NCBI GenBank assembly: GCA_910584155.1
Contig: CAJTYG010000001.1
Coordinates: 20,023-84,022, forward strand
Direction: 5' to 3'
DNA: 64,000 nucleotides
DNA from: an uncultured Christensenella sp.
GTDB taxonomy: Bacteria; Bacillota; Clostridia; Christensenellales; CAG-917
The notes under the pieces are model-generated. The model was not told where the DNA came from and did not search any database. It was given only the letters and a program-made list of their open reading frames with translations. The position numbers were made by a program, and so were the translations under genes. This document shows positions 30,314 through 38,944 of the stretch, piece after piece (position 1 is the stretch's first letter; each line of letters begins with the position of its first letter).

Positions 30314-31156
30314 ATGCAGTGCGTATATTGTGGTTCTCAAAATATTGAAAGTGACAATCAAAACGATATTTTTATTTGTAATAAGTGCCACAAATCTTAT
30401 AAAAAAGAATACTTTTTTATATCACACTCGCACAAAGATATAGAAAAGGTAAGGATAGTACGCAACACAATAGAAGAAAGTTTTTATAATGAACCAATAC
30501 TTTTCTTTTTGAAATGCCTTGAAGATGACAATGAGATTACTTCGCTTTTAAAACGAGAAATAGACGCTCGCCGATGGTTTATTTATTGTAACAGTAAAAA
30601 CGCAGACGCCTCAAAATACGTACAAGAAGAGCGTAAATATGTACAAAGTTTAATAGATAAGGGGATAAACAAAAATATAGTTACTATAGATTTAGATAAA
30701 TTTTCTTTGGATAAACCCGATGAAATTAAAAAATTTACATTGCGGCAACTTAAAAAACGTTTTGCTTTTATCTCATATAACCAAACTGATATTCAATATG
30801 CAAACCAAATTTATAATGACCTTACAAATATTGGATGTAATACTTATTGTATTGCCTGTCATAATTATGATATTGAAAACGATTTTGGTTTACATATTAA
30901 CAACACAATACAAAATATCGCAAAAAACAATGGATATTTTATTATTTTACTATCAAAAAAATCTTTATCAAACAATTTTGTTAAATATGAATATGACCTT
31001 GCTGTAAAAAATAACTGCATCATTTTACCTGTACTGATTGATTTATCATTTAATGATGAGGAATTGATGACAAAATTTCCCATATTTCAAAATACAACAA
31101 TGCTGAAATACACGGATAATTTTGCAAATGAATTTTTAAAATTTAATCCAATATAA
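30314..31156 (+). CDS. Zinc-ribbon protein with two TIR-like domains
   Basis: 280 residues. Cys3-Cys6 and Cys22-Cys25 form a small zinc ribbon. Two TIR-like domains follow: the first about 32-150 (EYFFISHSHKD), the second about 167-270 (RFAFISYNQTD, then ILLSKKSLSNNFVKYEYDLA with the Glu in the usual catalytic place). The first has a Glu pair in YVQEERKYV at the equivalent place. Bacterial TIR proteins commonly act as NAD-degrading or signal-producing parts of anti-phage systems; this role is inferred. AAGGA precedes the ATG. The gene is much more AT-rich than parB just upstream, suggesting transfer. No obvious effector partner lies beside it. Confidence 0.82.
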   Translation: MQCVYCGSQNIESDNQNDIFICNKCHKSYKKEYFFISHSHKDIEKVRIVRNTIEESFYNEPILFFLKCLEDDNEITSLLKREIDARRWFIYCNSKNADASKYVQEERKYVQSLIDKGINKNIVTIDLDKFSLDKPDEIKKFTLRQLKKRFAFISYNQTDIQYANQIYNDLTNIGCNTYCIACHNYDIENDFGLHINNTIQNIAKNNGYFIILLSKKSLSNNFVKYEYDLAVKNNCIILPVLIDLSFNDEELMTKFPIFQNTTMLKYTDNFANEFLKFNPI

Positions 31157-31198
31157 TACTTTATCTATACAAAATTGAATAATAAACCTCTTATTTTA

Positions 31199-31447
31199 TT
31201 ATTTAACATCTTTCTTATATATATCTACAATATCTCGCAAACATTTCTCAACGTAATCAAAGCGTTCGGGTGAAAAATCATATTCTATAACTTTTCTCTG
31301 CCACTGCTCGCAACTGTCGTTAAGCTTTATAAGCTTGTTGCACTTTACGCAAACAAACCTTTGCATTTTCCAAAATTTAATAATCTGCCTATAAAGTCGC
31401 TCGCAATACTGACAGTTTTTACACTTTTTTATTTTGATCGTTCTCAT
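31199..31447 (-). CDS. Small Cys-rich protein (82 aa)
   Basis: Has CKNCQYC near the N terminus and FVCVKCNKLIKLNDSCEQW in the middle, a spacing consistent with a zinc-binding fold. The C-terminal third is helical and charged. It overlaps the end of the upstream gene by 29 nt, so the two are coupled. The Cys pattern resembles that gene and the protein at 53920-54189. Function unknown. Confidence 0.68.
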   Translation of the reverse strand: MRTIKIKKCKNCQYCERLYRQIIKFWKMQRFVCVKCNKLIKLNDSCEQWQRKVIEYDFSPERFDYVEKCLRDIVDIYKKDVK

Positions 31448-31700
31448 ATTCCAATATCTGCCTTATAGTACAAATTTCCTTTAAAACCTCGTTTACCCAA
31501 TATTCCACAGGCAATCCGTTTATGCGAGGATATTGCTTTAATATATAATTGCCACAGCTTTCGTCGGCAGTGCATTGACAGTGTTTTCTTAAACAATATC
31601 CAAATTGAGTTTCTATAAAATTTCTATCACCTCTTGTGTAATACACATTGAAATGTGCACACGTACAGCATTTGTTTTTTGATAATATTCTATCTTCCAT
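31419..31700 (-). CDS. Small Cys-rich protein (93 aa)
   Basis: Cysteines occur as KCCTCAHF, GYCLRKHCQC and ESCGNY, then a helical C-terminal half (EYWVNEVLKEICTIRQILEYE). GAGG lies before the ATG. It diverges from an XRE repressor gene across a 107-bp region with three regularly spaced palindromes, so it is the probable regulated target. It is related in pattern (C-x2-C, G-x-C-L, C-x-N/F-Y/W) to 53920-54189. Function unknown. Confidence 0.72.
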   Translation of the reverse strand: MEDRILSKNKCCTCAHFNVYYTRGDRNFIETQFGYCLRKHCQCTADESCGNYILKQYPRINGLPVEYWVNEVLKEICTIRQILEYENDQNKKV

Positions 31701-31713
31701 AGCAACCTCAATT

Positions 31714-31788
31714 ACTCACATATGAGTATATATTAAAAATACCACACAAATGTGAGTAAATCAATTATTTAACACATATTTGTGTTAA
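31714..31788. promoter_or_regulatory. Three evenly spaced XRE operators
   Basis: Inverted repeats ACTCA-N4-TGAGT (31714-31727), CACA-AA-TGTG (31745-31754) and TTAACACA-N4-TGTGTTAA (31769-31788). Their centres are 29 bp apart in both intervals. They fill the gap between divergent Cys-rich and XRE genes. Confidence 0.7.
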
Positions 31789-31807
31789 ATTTTTATAAGG
31801 AACTATT

Positions 31808-32020
31808 ATGATAAACATAGGCGAAACAATAAAAACACTTAGAGAAGAAGCACAGTTAAGTCAAGATGATTTAGCAAAGTTGATAGATACCTCTCAACAA
31901 AGTATAAGTAGATGGGAAAATAATGTTGCAGAACCAAGCATTTCTTTTTGCGTTGCTTTGGCTGATTATTTTCAAATTTCTCTTGATACGTTAGTTGGAA
32001 GAAATAATAATAAATTCTAA
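31808..32020 (+). CDS. XRE-family transcriptional regulator (small)
   Basis: 70-residue single-domain repressor. HTH about residues 17-40 (LSQDDLAKLIDTSQQSISRWE), ending SLDTLVGRN. AAGGA sits before the ATG. It probably autoregulates and represses the divergent Cys-rich genes through the three palindromes. The layout copies that of the XRE/membrane module at 11.1-11.7 kb with a different partner. Confidence 0.9.
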   Translation: MINIGETIKTLREEAQLSQDDLAKLIDTSQQSISRWENNVAEPSISFCVALADYFQISLDTLVGRNNNKF

Positions 32021-32035
32021 TTTATATTTAGTATT

Positions 32036-32206
32036 ATAGTGTACACTCATTGCGAAGCTCACTCTATACATTTTGCAAAAGTGGGAATTGACTTCCCGCT
32101 TTTGCACCTTATGTCGCATACAGCGACAGGCGTTTGCGCTTACAGTAAAACTCGCATTTATGCGATTTTGCGTACCGAACAAAGTGAGGTGTAACATTCG
32201 GCGCAA
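32036..32206. repeat. Hairpin-rich intergenic repeat remnant
   Basis: Contains a 14-bp stem with a 5-nt loop (32076-32089 with 32095-32108, one G-T pair). It also has a 20-bp sequence (32042-32061) found again on the opposite strand at 53653-53672 inside a MITE-like element. No gene is evident. It could also serve as a terminator between the convergent XRE and recF genes. Confidence 0.6.
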
Positions 32207-33304
32207 TCAAAATTTTATTATCTGTCCTTCATTTATTGTTATTTTGTTTTTTGCACCGTCCAATAAAAATTCGGTGCAGGTGAGTATAGTTTGAAAACCG
32301 TCCGTCATTTTTAACAACAGATTTTGTCTTGTGATGTCAAGCTCGCTCAGTACGTCGTCAAGCAAAAGCACGGGCGGCTCGCCTATTTCGTTTTTGTATA
32401 TCAAAACCTCGCCGAGCTTAAGCGCAAGCGCAACTGTGCGTTGCTGTCCTTGCGAGGCAAATTTTCGGCTGTCCTTTCCGTTTATCTCAATCTTTAAATC
32501 GTCTCTGTGCGGACCTACAGTGCTATATCCAAGCTCTTTGTCCTTTTCTCTTGATTTTGTAATTTTTTCAAAAAGTCGGGCTTCTATATCCTCTAAATTC
32601 ATATCCGCAGAAAAATCAAATGCGCTTTCGTATGAAAGACACAAATCTTCCTTTTCACTGCTTATTGCAGTATGAAATTTTTTTGCGCTGTCGTTGAGGG
32701 TGACAACGTACTCAAGCCTTTTTTTTATTATAACAGCACCTTCCTTTGCAAGTCCTGCGTCCCAAACGTCAAGCATATCGTCTATATTCTTATTGCCTCG
32801 CCACTCTTTAAGCAGATTGTTTTTTTGCTTTAGTGTTTTATTGTATCTTTGCAGCGAGTAAAAATATCCTCTTTGCTGCTGACTTAAACCTACGTCCATA
32901 AATCTGCGCCTTTCCTGAGGCGCTTCTTTTACAAGCTTCATTTCGTCGGGTGAAAAGAACACTACGCCCAAAACTCCGAAAAGCTCGCCCGCTCTGTTAA
33001 GGGGGATATTGTCAACAAAAACCTTTTTCTTGCCTTTTTCGTCTATCTGCAAATTTATGATGTGCTTTCTGAATTGCTTTTGTAAAACAAGCCTTATGTT
33101 TGCACACTTTTCGCCGAGCAGCACCATTTCCTTATCGGCTGCCGTGCGTGGGCTTTTAAATATCGAGCAAAGATATATGCTTTCAAGCATATTTGTCTTT
33201 CCGCTTGCGTTTTTTCCGCATAAAACATTCAGCCCGTCCGCAAAATCTACGGCGGCGTGCTTGTAGTTTCTGAAATTTGAAAGCTCAAGAGAAAGGATTT
33301 TCAT
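32207..33304 (-). CDS. recF: DNA replication and repair protein RecF
   Basis: SMC-like ATPase that loads RecA at gaps; 365 residues. Walker A GKNASGKTNMLE (about 30-41), the ABC-type signature FASQGQQRTVALALKLGE, and Walker B PVLLLDDVLSELD. No Shine-Dalgarno; the minus-strand promoter TTGAAA-17-TATAAT ends 7 nt before the ATG, so the mRNA is predicted leaderless. It is divergent from dnaA instead of downstream of dnaN, the usual place. Confidence 0.96.
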   Translation of the reverse strand: MKILSLELSNFRNYKHAAVDFADGLNVLCGKNASGKTNMLESIYLCSIFKSPRTAADKEMVLLGEKCANIRLVLQKQFRKHIINLQIDEKGKKKVFVDNIPLNRAGELFGVLGVVFFSPDEMKLVKEAPQERRRFMDVGLSQQQRGYFYSLQRYNKTLKQKNNLLKEWRGNKNIDDMLDVWDAGLAKEGAVIIKKRLEYVVTLNDSAKKFHTAISSEKEDLCLSYESAFDFSADMNLEDIEARLFEKITKSREKDKELGYSTVGPHRDDLKIEINGKDSRKFASQGQQRTVALALKLGEVLIYKNEIGEPPVLLLDDVLSELDITRQNLLLKMTDGFQTILTCTEFLLDGAKNKITINEGQIIKF

Positions 33305-33311
33305 TGTGTCA

Positions 33312-33340
33312 ATTATACATTACGGCTTATTTTTTTTCAA
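33312..33340 (-). promoter_or_regulatory. recF promoter
   Basis: On the minus strand, TTGAAA (33340-33335), 17-bp spacer, TATAAT (33317-33312), 7 nt to the ATG at 33304. Confidence 0.8.
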
Positions 33341-33375
33341 CATCTTGTGTTTCTTTTTTATTTTTTGTTTTTTGC

Positions 33376-33403
33376 TTGAAATATTCGCTCTATTTGTTAT
33401 AAT
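33376..33403 (+). promoter_or_regulatory. dnaA promoter
   Basis: TTGAAA (33376-33381), 16-bp spacer, TATAAT (33398-33403), 9 nt to the ATG. The predicted leader is 2-3 nt and has no ribosome binding site. No DnaA box is seen in this 108-bp gap. Confidence 0.78.
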
Positions 33404-33412
33404 TCAATTATT

Positions 33413-34783
33413 ATGATAAATATAGAAGAATTTTGGGAAGACGCCAAAGACGGTTTATCAATATCAATTCAGGCAATAAGCTTTGAGGTGTGGATCGACA
33501 CCTTAAAGCCCGTTTGTTTTACGGAAAATTCCATTGTTTTGGAAACTATTTCCGCAAACGCAAAGCGCACCATAGACAACAAATACCGTGATACGATAAA
33601 AGAAGTCGTAAACAGTCTCAATCCGTCCATCACAAATGTAATTATCATTTTGCCGTCTCAGCGTGAGGAATATTTAAACCGTCAGTCTGTATTTATCGAC
33701 AATGAGGGCTTTGTCACGTCCGAGCCGCCTGCGCAAAAAAACAAAAAGAAGTGTCCTTTCCTTGAAAAATACACCTTTGAGACATTTGTAGAGGGAAAAT
33801 CCAACTCGTTTGCGCTTGCCGCCTGCAAGACTGTTGCGGAGGATCCCGGTCACAAATTCAATCCGTTGTTTATCTACTCGGGCGTAGGCTTGGGCAAAAC
33901 CCACCTTTTGCACGCAATAGGCAATTATATCTGCAAAAAATCACCGCAAAGCAACGTGCTTTACGTCAGCGCTGAAACGCTTGTGAACGAGCTTATTTCC
34001 GTCATTCGCAACAAGTCTAATGAGGAAAACAACAAGTTTAGAGAAAAATACCGCTCCTGCGACATACTGATGATAGACGACATTCAGTTTTTGATAGGCA
34101 AGGACGCTACGCAGGAAGCATTTTTCCACATTTTCAACGACCTTTACAACGCAAGCAAACAAATTATCATCACGTCCGACCGTGCTCCGAGCGACCTCAC
34201 AATGCTCACAGACAGGATAAGCTCACGCTTCAGTTGGGGGCTTACCGTAGACATTCAGGTGCCCGATATGGAAACAAGAGTGGCTATCCTCAAAAACAAA
34301 TCTGCGCAGATGAAGTTTGACCTATCCGACGACGTTGCCGAGTTTATTGCTGAAAACGCCACCACAAACATTCGTGAAATGGAAGGGCTTTTAAACAAGA
34401 TTGTATTTTTCAGCTCGCTTACAAACAACGTCATCAACACAAGAGAGCTTGCAGCCGAAGCGCTTAGCGATTTTATAGAGGAAAAAAAGGATACGGTGGA
34501 CGCAAGCGATATCGTCGGGGCAGTGTGCAAATACTATAAAATAACCACCGACGAGATTTTTTCCAAAAAGAAAACCAAAAACCTTGTTGAGCCACGCATG
34601 ATTGCAATATATCTCATAACCGACCTTCTTCCTATGCCGCTTGTGCAGATAGGTGAAATTTTCGGCGGAAGAGATCACACGACCGTCATACACGCAAGGG
34701 ATAAGATAACCGACGAAATAAAGACAAATCCCCGAGTGCGAATCACAGTTGCGGATATAAAAAATATGCTGTTAAACAGATAA
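33413..34783 (+). CDS. dnaA: Chromosomal replication initiator DnaA
   Basis: AAA+ initiator; 456 residues, the normal Firmicute length. Domain I about 1-80. Domain III has Walker A GVGLGKTHL, Walker B ILMIDDIQFL, and sensor motifs ITSDRAPSDL and SRFSWGL. Domain IV carries the DnaA signature GGRDHTTVIHARDKI for 9-mer recognition. The domain II linker is short. The gene is flanked by divergent recF and convergent dnaN. Translation probably starts on a nearly leaderless mRNA. Confidence 0.98.
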   Translation: MINIEEFWEDAKDGLSISIQAISFEVWIDTLKPVCFTENSIVLETISANAKRTIDNKYRDTIKEVVNSLNPSITNVIIILPSQREEYLNRQSVFIDNEGFVTSEPPAQKNKKKCPFLEKYTFETFVEGKSNSFALAACKTVAEDPGHKFNPLFIYSGVGLGKTHLLHAIGNYICKKSPQSNVLYVSAETLVNELISVIRNKSNEENNKFREKYRSCDILMIDDIQFLIGKDATQEAFFHIFNDLYNASKQIIITSDRAPSDLTMLTDRISSRFSWGLTVDIQVPDMETRVAILKNKSAQMKFDLSDDVAEFIAENATTNIREMEGLLNKIVFFSSLTNNVINTRELAAEALSDFIEEKKDTVDASDIVGAVCKYYKITTDEIFSKKKTKNLVEPRMIAIYLITDLLPMPLVQIGEIFGGRDHTTVIHARDKITDEIKTNPRVRITVADIKNMLLNR

Positions 34784-34803
34784 ACTCGTTTTATAACAAT
34801 AAT

Positions 34804-34834
34804 AAAAAAGCAAAGCGCAAAGCTTTGCTTTTTT
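34804..34834. terminator. Bidirectional terminator between dnaA and dnaN
   Basis: A 13-bp stem AAAAAAGCAAAGC with its complement around a short loop, flanked by A and T runs. It serves both convergent genes. Confidence 0.9.
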
Positions 34835-34855
34835 ATGTATTTCTCTTTTGTAAAT

Positions 34856-35956
34856 TTATCCTACTACTCTGAGAGGCAGGATGAAGTAAAGCCACTTTTC
34901 GCTATCGCTCTTTATTACACCGGGCGAGCCCGAAGCATTGAAGTTGAGTGTGATAACGGGCTCGTCTATGACGTGCAGACAGTCTATGAGATATTTTGCA
35001 TTGAAGCCTATCGTAAGATCTTTGCCGTGAAGCTTTGTCGTTATCTTTTCGTTTATCTCGCCGTCGTCGCTGTGAGCGTTGAGCAAAATTACATCCTCTT
35101 TTATCTCTATCTTTACAAACGCCTTTTTGTCAAGACGGTTGATGAGAGACACTCTGTCAACGGCGGTTTCAAACAGCTTTTTATCGACTGTCGTCACTGT
35201 GCTGAAGGTGACGGGAATTATCTTTTCGTAGTTGATAAATTCCTCGCTAATAAGGCGTGTAACTATCTTTGTGTGGAACAGATCCACCATCATATAATTG
35301 TTTTCAACATAAACCGTCACGGTGTCGTCGCCGTCGTCTATAAGCTTGCTAAGCTCGGATATGCTCTTTGTCGGCACTACGAGCTTGTCTATTATGCCGT
35401 TGTTTTTGATGATAGCCTTTGCCATTGCAAGGCGGAAGCCGTCTGTCGCAACTGCGTCTATCTCGTCCTCTTTTACGTTTAAGCAAACGCCTCTGAGCGA
35501 CGGACGCCCGTCGTCGGAAGCAACCGAAAACAGAACTCTGCCGATGATATCCTTAAATTCACGCTTGAGTATAACAAACGAGTTTTGTGTGTCCACGCTT
35601 CTGAACATAGGATACTCTTCTGCGCTTAGGCACTTTATTTGCAGCTCGCTGTCAAGATATCTCAGCACAAGCTTAGTCGTTGTCGTGCCGTCAAGCTCGA
35701 CCTGTTCTTCCTCTATCTTTTTTGCATAGTCCGCAAACAGTCTGCCGGGGACAACGATTTCGCCTTCGATGAGCACCTGTGCGTTTATCTTTTTTTCAAT
35801 AGCAAGCTCCAGATCTGTCGCAAACATAGTGAGCGTGTCGCCCATAGCGGTGAGTTTAATGCCTTCGAGTATAAGATTGTTTCTCTTTACAGGCAATGCC
35901 TTTACAACTTTTGCAAGAGCGTCGCTAAGCTCCTTTCCTTGACATAAAACTTTCAT
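34856..35956 (-). CDS. dnaN: DNA polymerase III beta sliding clamp
   Basis: Ring-shaped processivity clamp; 366 residues from the ATG at 35956 (MKVLCQGKEL). Typical features are three repeated clamp folds, RRFMLV-type segments such as TDGFRLAMAK, and a C-terminal end VIKSDSEKWLYFILPLRV. An upstream in-frame TTG at 35968 is less likely. The promoter at 36017-36045 gives a leader of about 55 nt with only a weak GGGTAG. Orientation towards dnaA is unusual, since dnaN normally follows dnaA on the same strand. Confidence 0.97.
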   Translation of the reverse strand: MKVLCQGKELSDALAKVVKALPVKRNNLILEGIKLTAMGDTLTMFATDLELAIEKKINAQVLIEGEIVVPGRLFADYAKKIEEEQVELDGTTTTKLVLRYLDSELQIKCLSAEEYPMFRSVDTQNSFVILKREFKDIIGRVLFSVASDDGRPSLRGVCLNVKEDEIDAVATDGFRLAMAKAIIKNNGIIDKLVVPTKSISELSKLIDDGDDTVTVYVENNYMMVDLFHTKIVTRLISEEFINYEKIIPVTFSTVTTVDKKLFETAVDRVSLINRLDKKAFVKIEIKEDVILLNAHSDDGEINEKITTKLHGKDLTIGFNAKYLIDCLHVIDEPVITLNFNASGSPGVIKSDSEKWLYFILPLRVVG

Positions 35957-36016
35957 ACATCTACCCAAAACTATCCGCCTTTGCGCATAGTTATTTATTA
36001 TCTTTTATTTTTAATA

Positions 36017-36045
36017 ATGATAACATAAATAAGCGCTGTTGACAA
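36017..36045 (-). promoter_or_regulatory. dnaN promoter
   Basis: On the minus strand, TTGTCA (36045-36040), 17-bp spacer, TATCAT (36022-36017). A TTTTCCACT 9-mer resembling a DnaA box lies directly upstream and could allow DnaA control. Confidence 0.65.
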
Positions 36046-36212
36046 GTGGAAAACTTAAATCGTCAACTACAACTTGTATAAGGTTTTTTTTAGAAACAAC
36101 TATATATCGGATTTTAGCATTTTTTTGTTGTAGACAACTCTGTCCTGTTTGTCAACATTTGTTAAACACAAAACGTGAGTTATAAACACACCTCATAAAA
36201 AGCCTTGCTTTT

Positions 36213-37256
36213 TCAGAAGGAAAGCGTGTCAAAAGAGAACGCAAGCGAAAAAATATAACCTATAAACAGGCTTATCGCAAGCATAGACAAAAACACGAGT
36301 ATATTGCGTTTTATATGCTTTATATCCTTAAACAAAACCATAAAAGCAATGCCTGCATTCATACAAAGTCCGCCGAGTGCGGCACCGAAGCCGAGACCGC
36401 CCATGATATATAGCTCGCTCAAAATAATAGAGGAAGCGCAGTTTGGGATAGCCCCGATAACAACGGATACGAGAGGCGCAATGTATTTGTTTTGCAAAAG
36501 AAAGTCGATTATCTTATCCTGTCCTACATAATAAATGATAGTGCCGAAGATTATGTTTATAACAAACACGTAAATAAATATTTCAAGCGAGTGTGAAAGC
36601 GGCGCCCAAAGATAGCGTTTTATTTTTTCAGCTTTCTTTTTTGAAGAGTCAAAACGAGATTTATATTCGTTTAGAATGCCTGTTTTTTGATTATTACCGT
36701 TTATTTCGCTGTGGTGTATATGATGAAGATGAGCACACTCGGATTGCGCACATTCCTCACAACTGCAGTCGCATTTTTCAGACGTACTTTCTATACGCTC
36801 GGCGCCCTCGCAGTGCATAAGCTTTATCTGATACTGCTCGTTGCAGTGCTCGACGTGGTGCGACACCGCCTTGCGGCTTTTTACAAAGATAAAATCTATA
36901 AGATATCCGAAAAACAGACCTAATACAAACTTAAACCCAAGCAAAGGAAGCACGTGCAGGGCTTTGTCGGGATAGCTTAAAAATACGGGCAAAGCTTCAT
37001 CAGACGTGGCAATAAAAACACCTATCAACGTGCCAACAGTAATATGCCTTTTTTGATAAAGATCCGCCGCTACGACGGAAAAACCGCACTGCGGCAAAAG
37101 CGAAACGCTTACGCCAATAAGCGGCGCAAGCTTGCCCTTCAGCTTCACTTTATTTTCAAAAAACGGCTCCAAAAAGGCAATAATAAAAGTAAATGCAGCC
37201 ACAACTGCAAGTATTTTAAGACTGTCTATAAATGAATCCAGTAAAACTTCCGCCAT
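36213..37256 (-). CDS. Putative manganese/heavy-metal efflux permease
   Basis: 347-residue polytopic protein with about ten helices in two halves. Each half carries a related motif: LLPQCGFS near residue 53 and AIPNCASS near residue 270. The central loop is rich in Cys and His (CDCSCEECAQSECAHLHHIHH), suited to metal binding. Proteins of this kind are annotated as putative manganese or arsenic efflux; the substrate here is not determined. It lies downstream of nothing obvious; the 256 bp between it and dnaN hold the dnaN promoter and no gene. Confidence 0.75.
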   Translation of the reverse strand: MAEVLLDSFIDSLKILAVVAAFTFIIAFLEPFFENKVKLKGKLAPLIGVSVSLLPQCGFSVVAADLYQKRHITVGTLIGVFIATSDEALPVFLSYPDKALHVLPLLGFKFVLGLFFGYLIDFIFVKSRKAVSHHVEHCNEQYQIKLMHCEGAERIESTSEKCDCSCEECAQSECAHLHHIHHSEINGNNQKTGILNEYKSRFDSSKKKAEKIKRYLWAPLSHSLEIFIYVFVINIIFGTIIYYVGQDKIIDFLLQNKYIAPLVSVVIGAIPNCASSIILSELYIMGGLGFGAALGGLCMNAGIAFMVLFKDIKHIKRNILVFLSMLAISLFIGYIFSLAFSFDTLSF

Positions 37257-37426
37257 AAATTATCCTAAATTATTTTATATACTTTATCTTTCAAAAGCAA
37301 GCGTTATAAAAAAATTATGTATGCGATTATTGATTATATAATAAGACTGTTATATAATTTGTTTATATTTTAGAGATGGTATTTAAAATATATCCGTTAT
37401 AGTATAAGCAAAAAAAGGAAACACAT

Positions 37427-38677
37427 ATGCAAAAATACATTTTTATAAGCTACAGTACAAAAAATACGGAAACAGCATTTAAAATAAAGAACATTCTGGA
37501 AAAGAGAGGTTTTGATATCTGGCTGGCACCAAACGATATTCCGATAGGACAGCGTTATGCAAACGTAATAGAAAAGGCTATTCAAAATTGCACAGTTTTA
37601 TTGCTTATAATGAGCAGATATATCTGCACTTCTATGTGGATAAATAAAGAAATAGAAAGAGCAATAAATTATGGAAAGAACGTTTTTGGCATAAAAATAG
37701 AGGAGTTTGAACTGAATGATGAATTTAAGTTTTTACTTTCTACAACACAGCTTTCTCCGCTATTAAAGGAAACCGATATTTACAGTGAAAAATTTGAACG
37801 TATAGTTTGTGATATACAACGAGTTTATAATGGGGAAATACCCAGCGGATTACCGCTTAAATATCCTGTTTTTTCAAAAATAGAAGAAGAAAAAACTTAT
37901 AATAAATCAAATCTTGTAAAATCTGCAAAAGATATGATATCTGCATTTTTGTGCAGTAAAGAGGATTGTATAAATATACTTACACAACTGCATTATTCCG
38001 AAATAAATAAATATGTAAAGATTTTGTTTAATCAACTTACAGATGAACAAAAGAAGACAGTGATGAAAAACCTAAATGAGGCATATAATTTAGCTTTGCT
38101 TGATCCGAATTTAAGCGGACGTAAAGAATATGCGGTAAAAGGGCAGATAATTTATTATATTACACGCTTGTGTGAACACGATGAAAACAGTATAAGTAAA
38201 TTAAAAAGTTATTATTACAGCGAATCTAATATTTGGCAAAGACAGTCCATTGCATATGGGCTTGCGGCTCTATCGGAAATTCAGGTTCCTTTTGATTTTG
38301 CTCAAAAAATTTATTATGATTGCGATGAAGCAGTAATCAACCGTTCTTGGACGCTTGTTTTCTTTGGTGATATACAGGAAAAAGATGCTTATTTATATCT
38401 TGACGACGGAAAATGTGATTGGACAAAATGCCGCACAGTAAGAATCAATAGATTAAAAAAGAATGAATTACAGGCACAAGCATTCCGCTCTTTAGACCTT
38501 TGTTTATTGCATTCGTTTTTATCTACACGTGGCTGGGAACTTTCTCAGTTTGAAATCGAAGTTGTGAAAAATACAGTTTTTGACAAAAAACTTTTCACAA
38601 AACAACAGCTTAGATTTCTAAAAACAGTACAAAAAGAAATCGTTAAAAACTGTAAAAAACAAATACGAAAAAAATAA
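37427..38677 (+). CDS. TIR-domain protein with C-terminal helical region
   Basis: 416 residues. The N-terminal TIR domain (about 1-135) starts YIFISYSTKN and has the WxxxE catalytic signature at Trp71-Glu75 (SMWINKEIERA), so NAD hydrolase or cyclase activity is plausible. Residues about 160-416 are mainly alpha-helical, with no recognised domain. AAAGGAAA precedes the ATG. The gene is AT-rich compared with the core genes. A role in anti-phage defence is inferred from the TIR class alone; no ThsA-like or other known partner is adjacent. Confidence 0.82.
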   Translation: MQKYIFISYSTKNTETAFKIKNILEKRGFDIWLAPNDIPIGQRYANVIEKAIQNCTVLLLIMSRYICTSMWINKEIERAINYGKNVFGIKIEEFELNDEFKFLLSTTQLSPLLKETDIYSEKFERIVCDIQRVYNGEIPSGLPLKYPVFSKIEEEKTYNKSNLVKSAKDMISAFLCSKEDCINILTQLHYSEINKYVKILFNQLTDEQKKTVMKNLNEAYNLALLDPNLSGRKEYAVKGQIIYYITRLCEHDENSISKLKSYYYSESNIWQRQSIAYGLAALSEIQVPFDFAQKIYYDCDEAVINRSWTLVFFGDIQEKDAYLYLDDGKCDWTKCRTVRINRLKKNELQAQAFRSLDLCLLHSFLSTRGWELSQFEIEVVKNTVFDKKLFTKQQLRFLKTVQKEIVKNCKKQIRKK

Positions 38678-38944
38678 AGACTTATAAAGTAAGATAAATA
38701 TTGCCATTTGGTGTGCAAGTCAAATGAAAAACATAAAGTTATTGAAAAATGCTTTGTAAATGTTTATAAAATATCTTACATTTTGTATTATTACTTACGA
38801 TAATATTGACGTTTTACTTGATAAGCCGTATAGCGTGTGATATATTTATAATATAGTTTTTTATCATTTGCGGGTTGAGGACATTGTGCGATTTAAAACT
38901 TTTGATTGCGATGTTGGAGTTCAATGCCGTTTGTGGGAGGAAAA

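Noticed and set aside
35969..36212. oriC between dnaN and the metal permease
   Set aside because: The gap has TTTTCCACT and some short repeats but no box cluster, and the dnaN promoter explains most of it. Kept only as a weak alternative to 18495-20690.
30314..38677. Complete Thoeris-type defence system
   Set aside because: Two TIR proteins are present, but no SIR2/ThsA-like or other known effector gene lies beside them.
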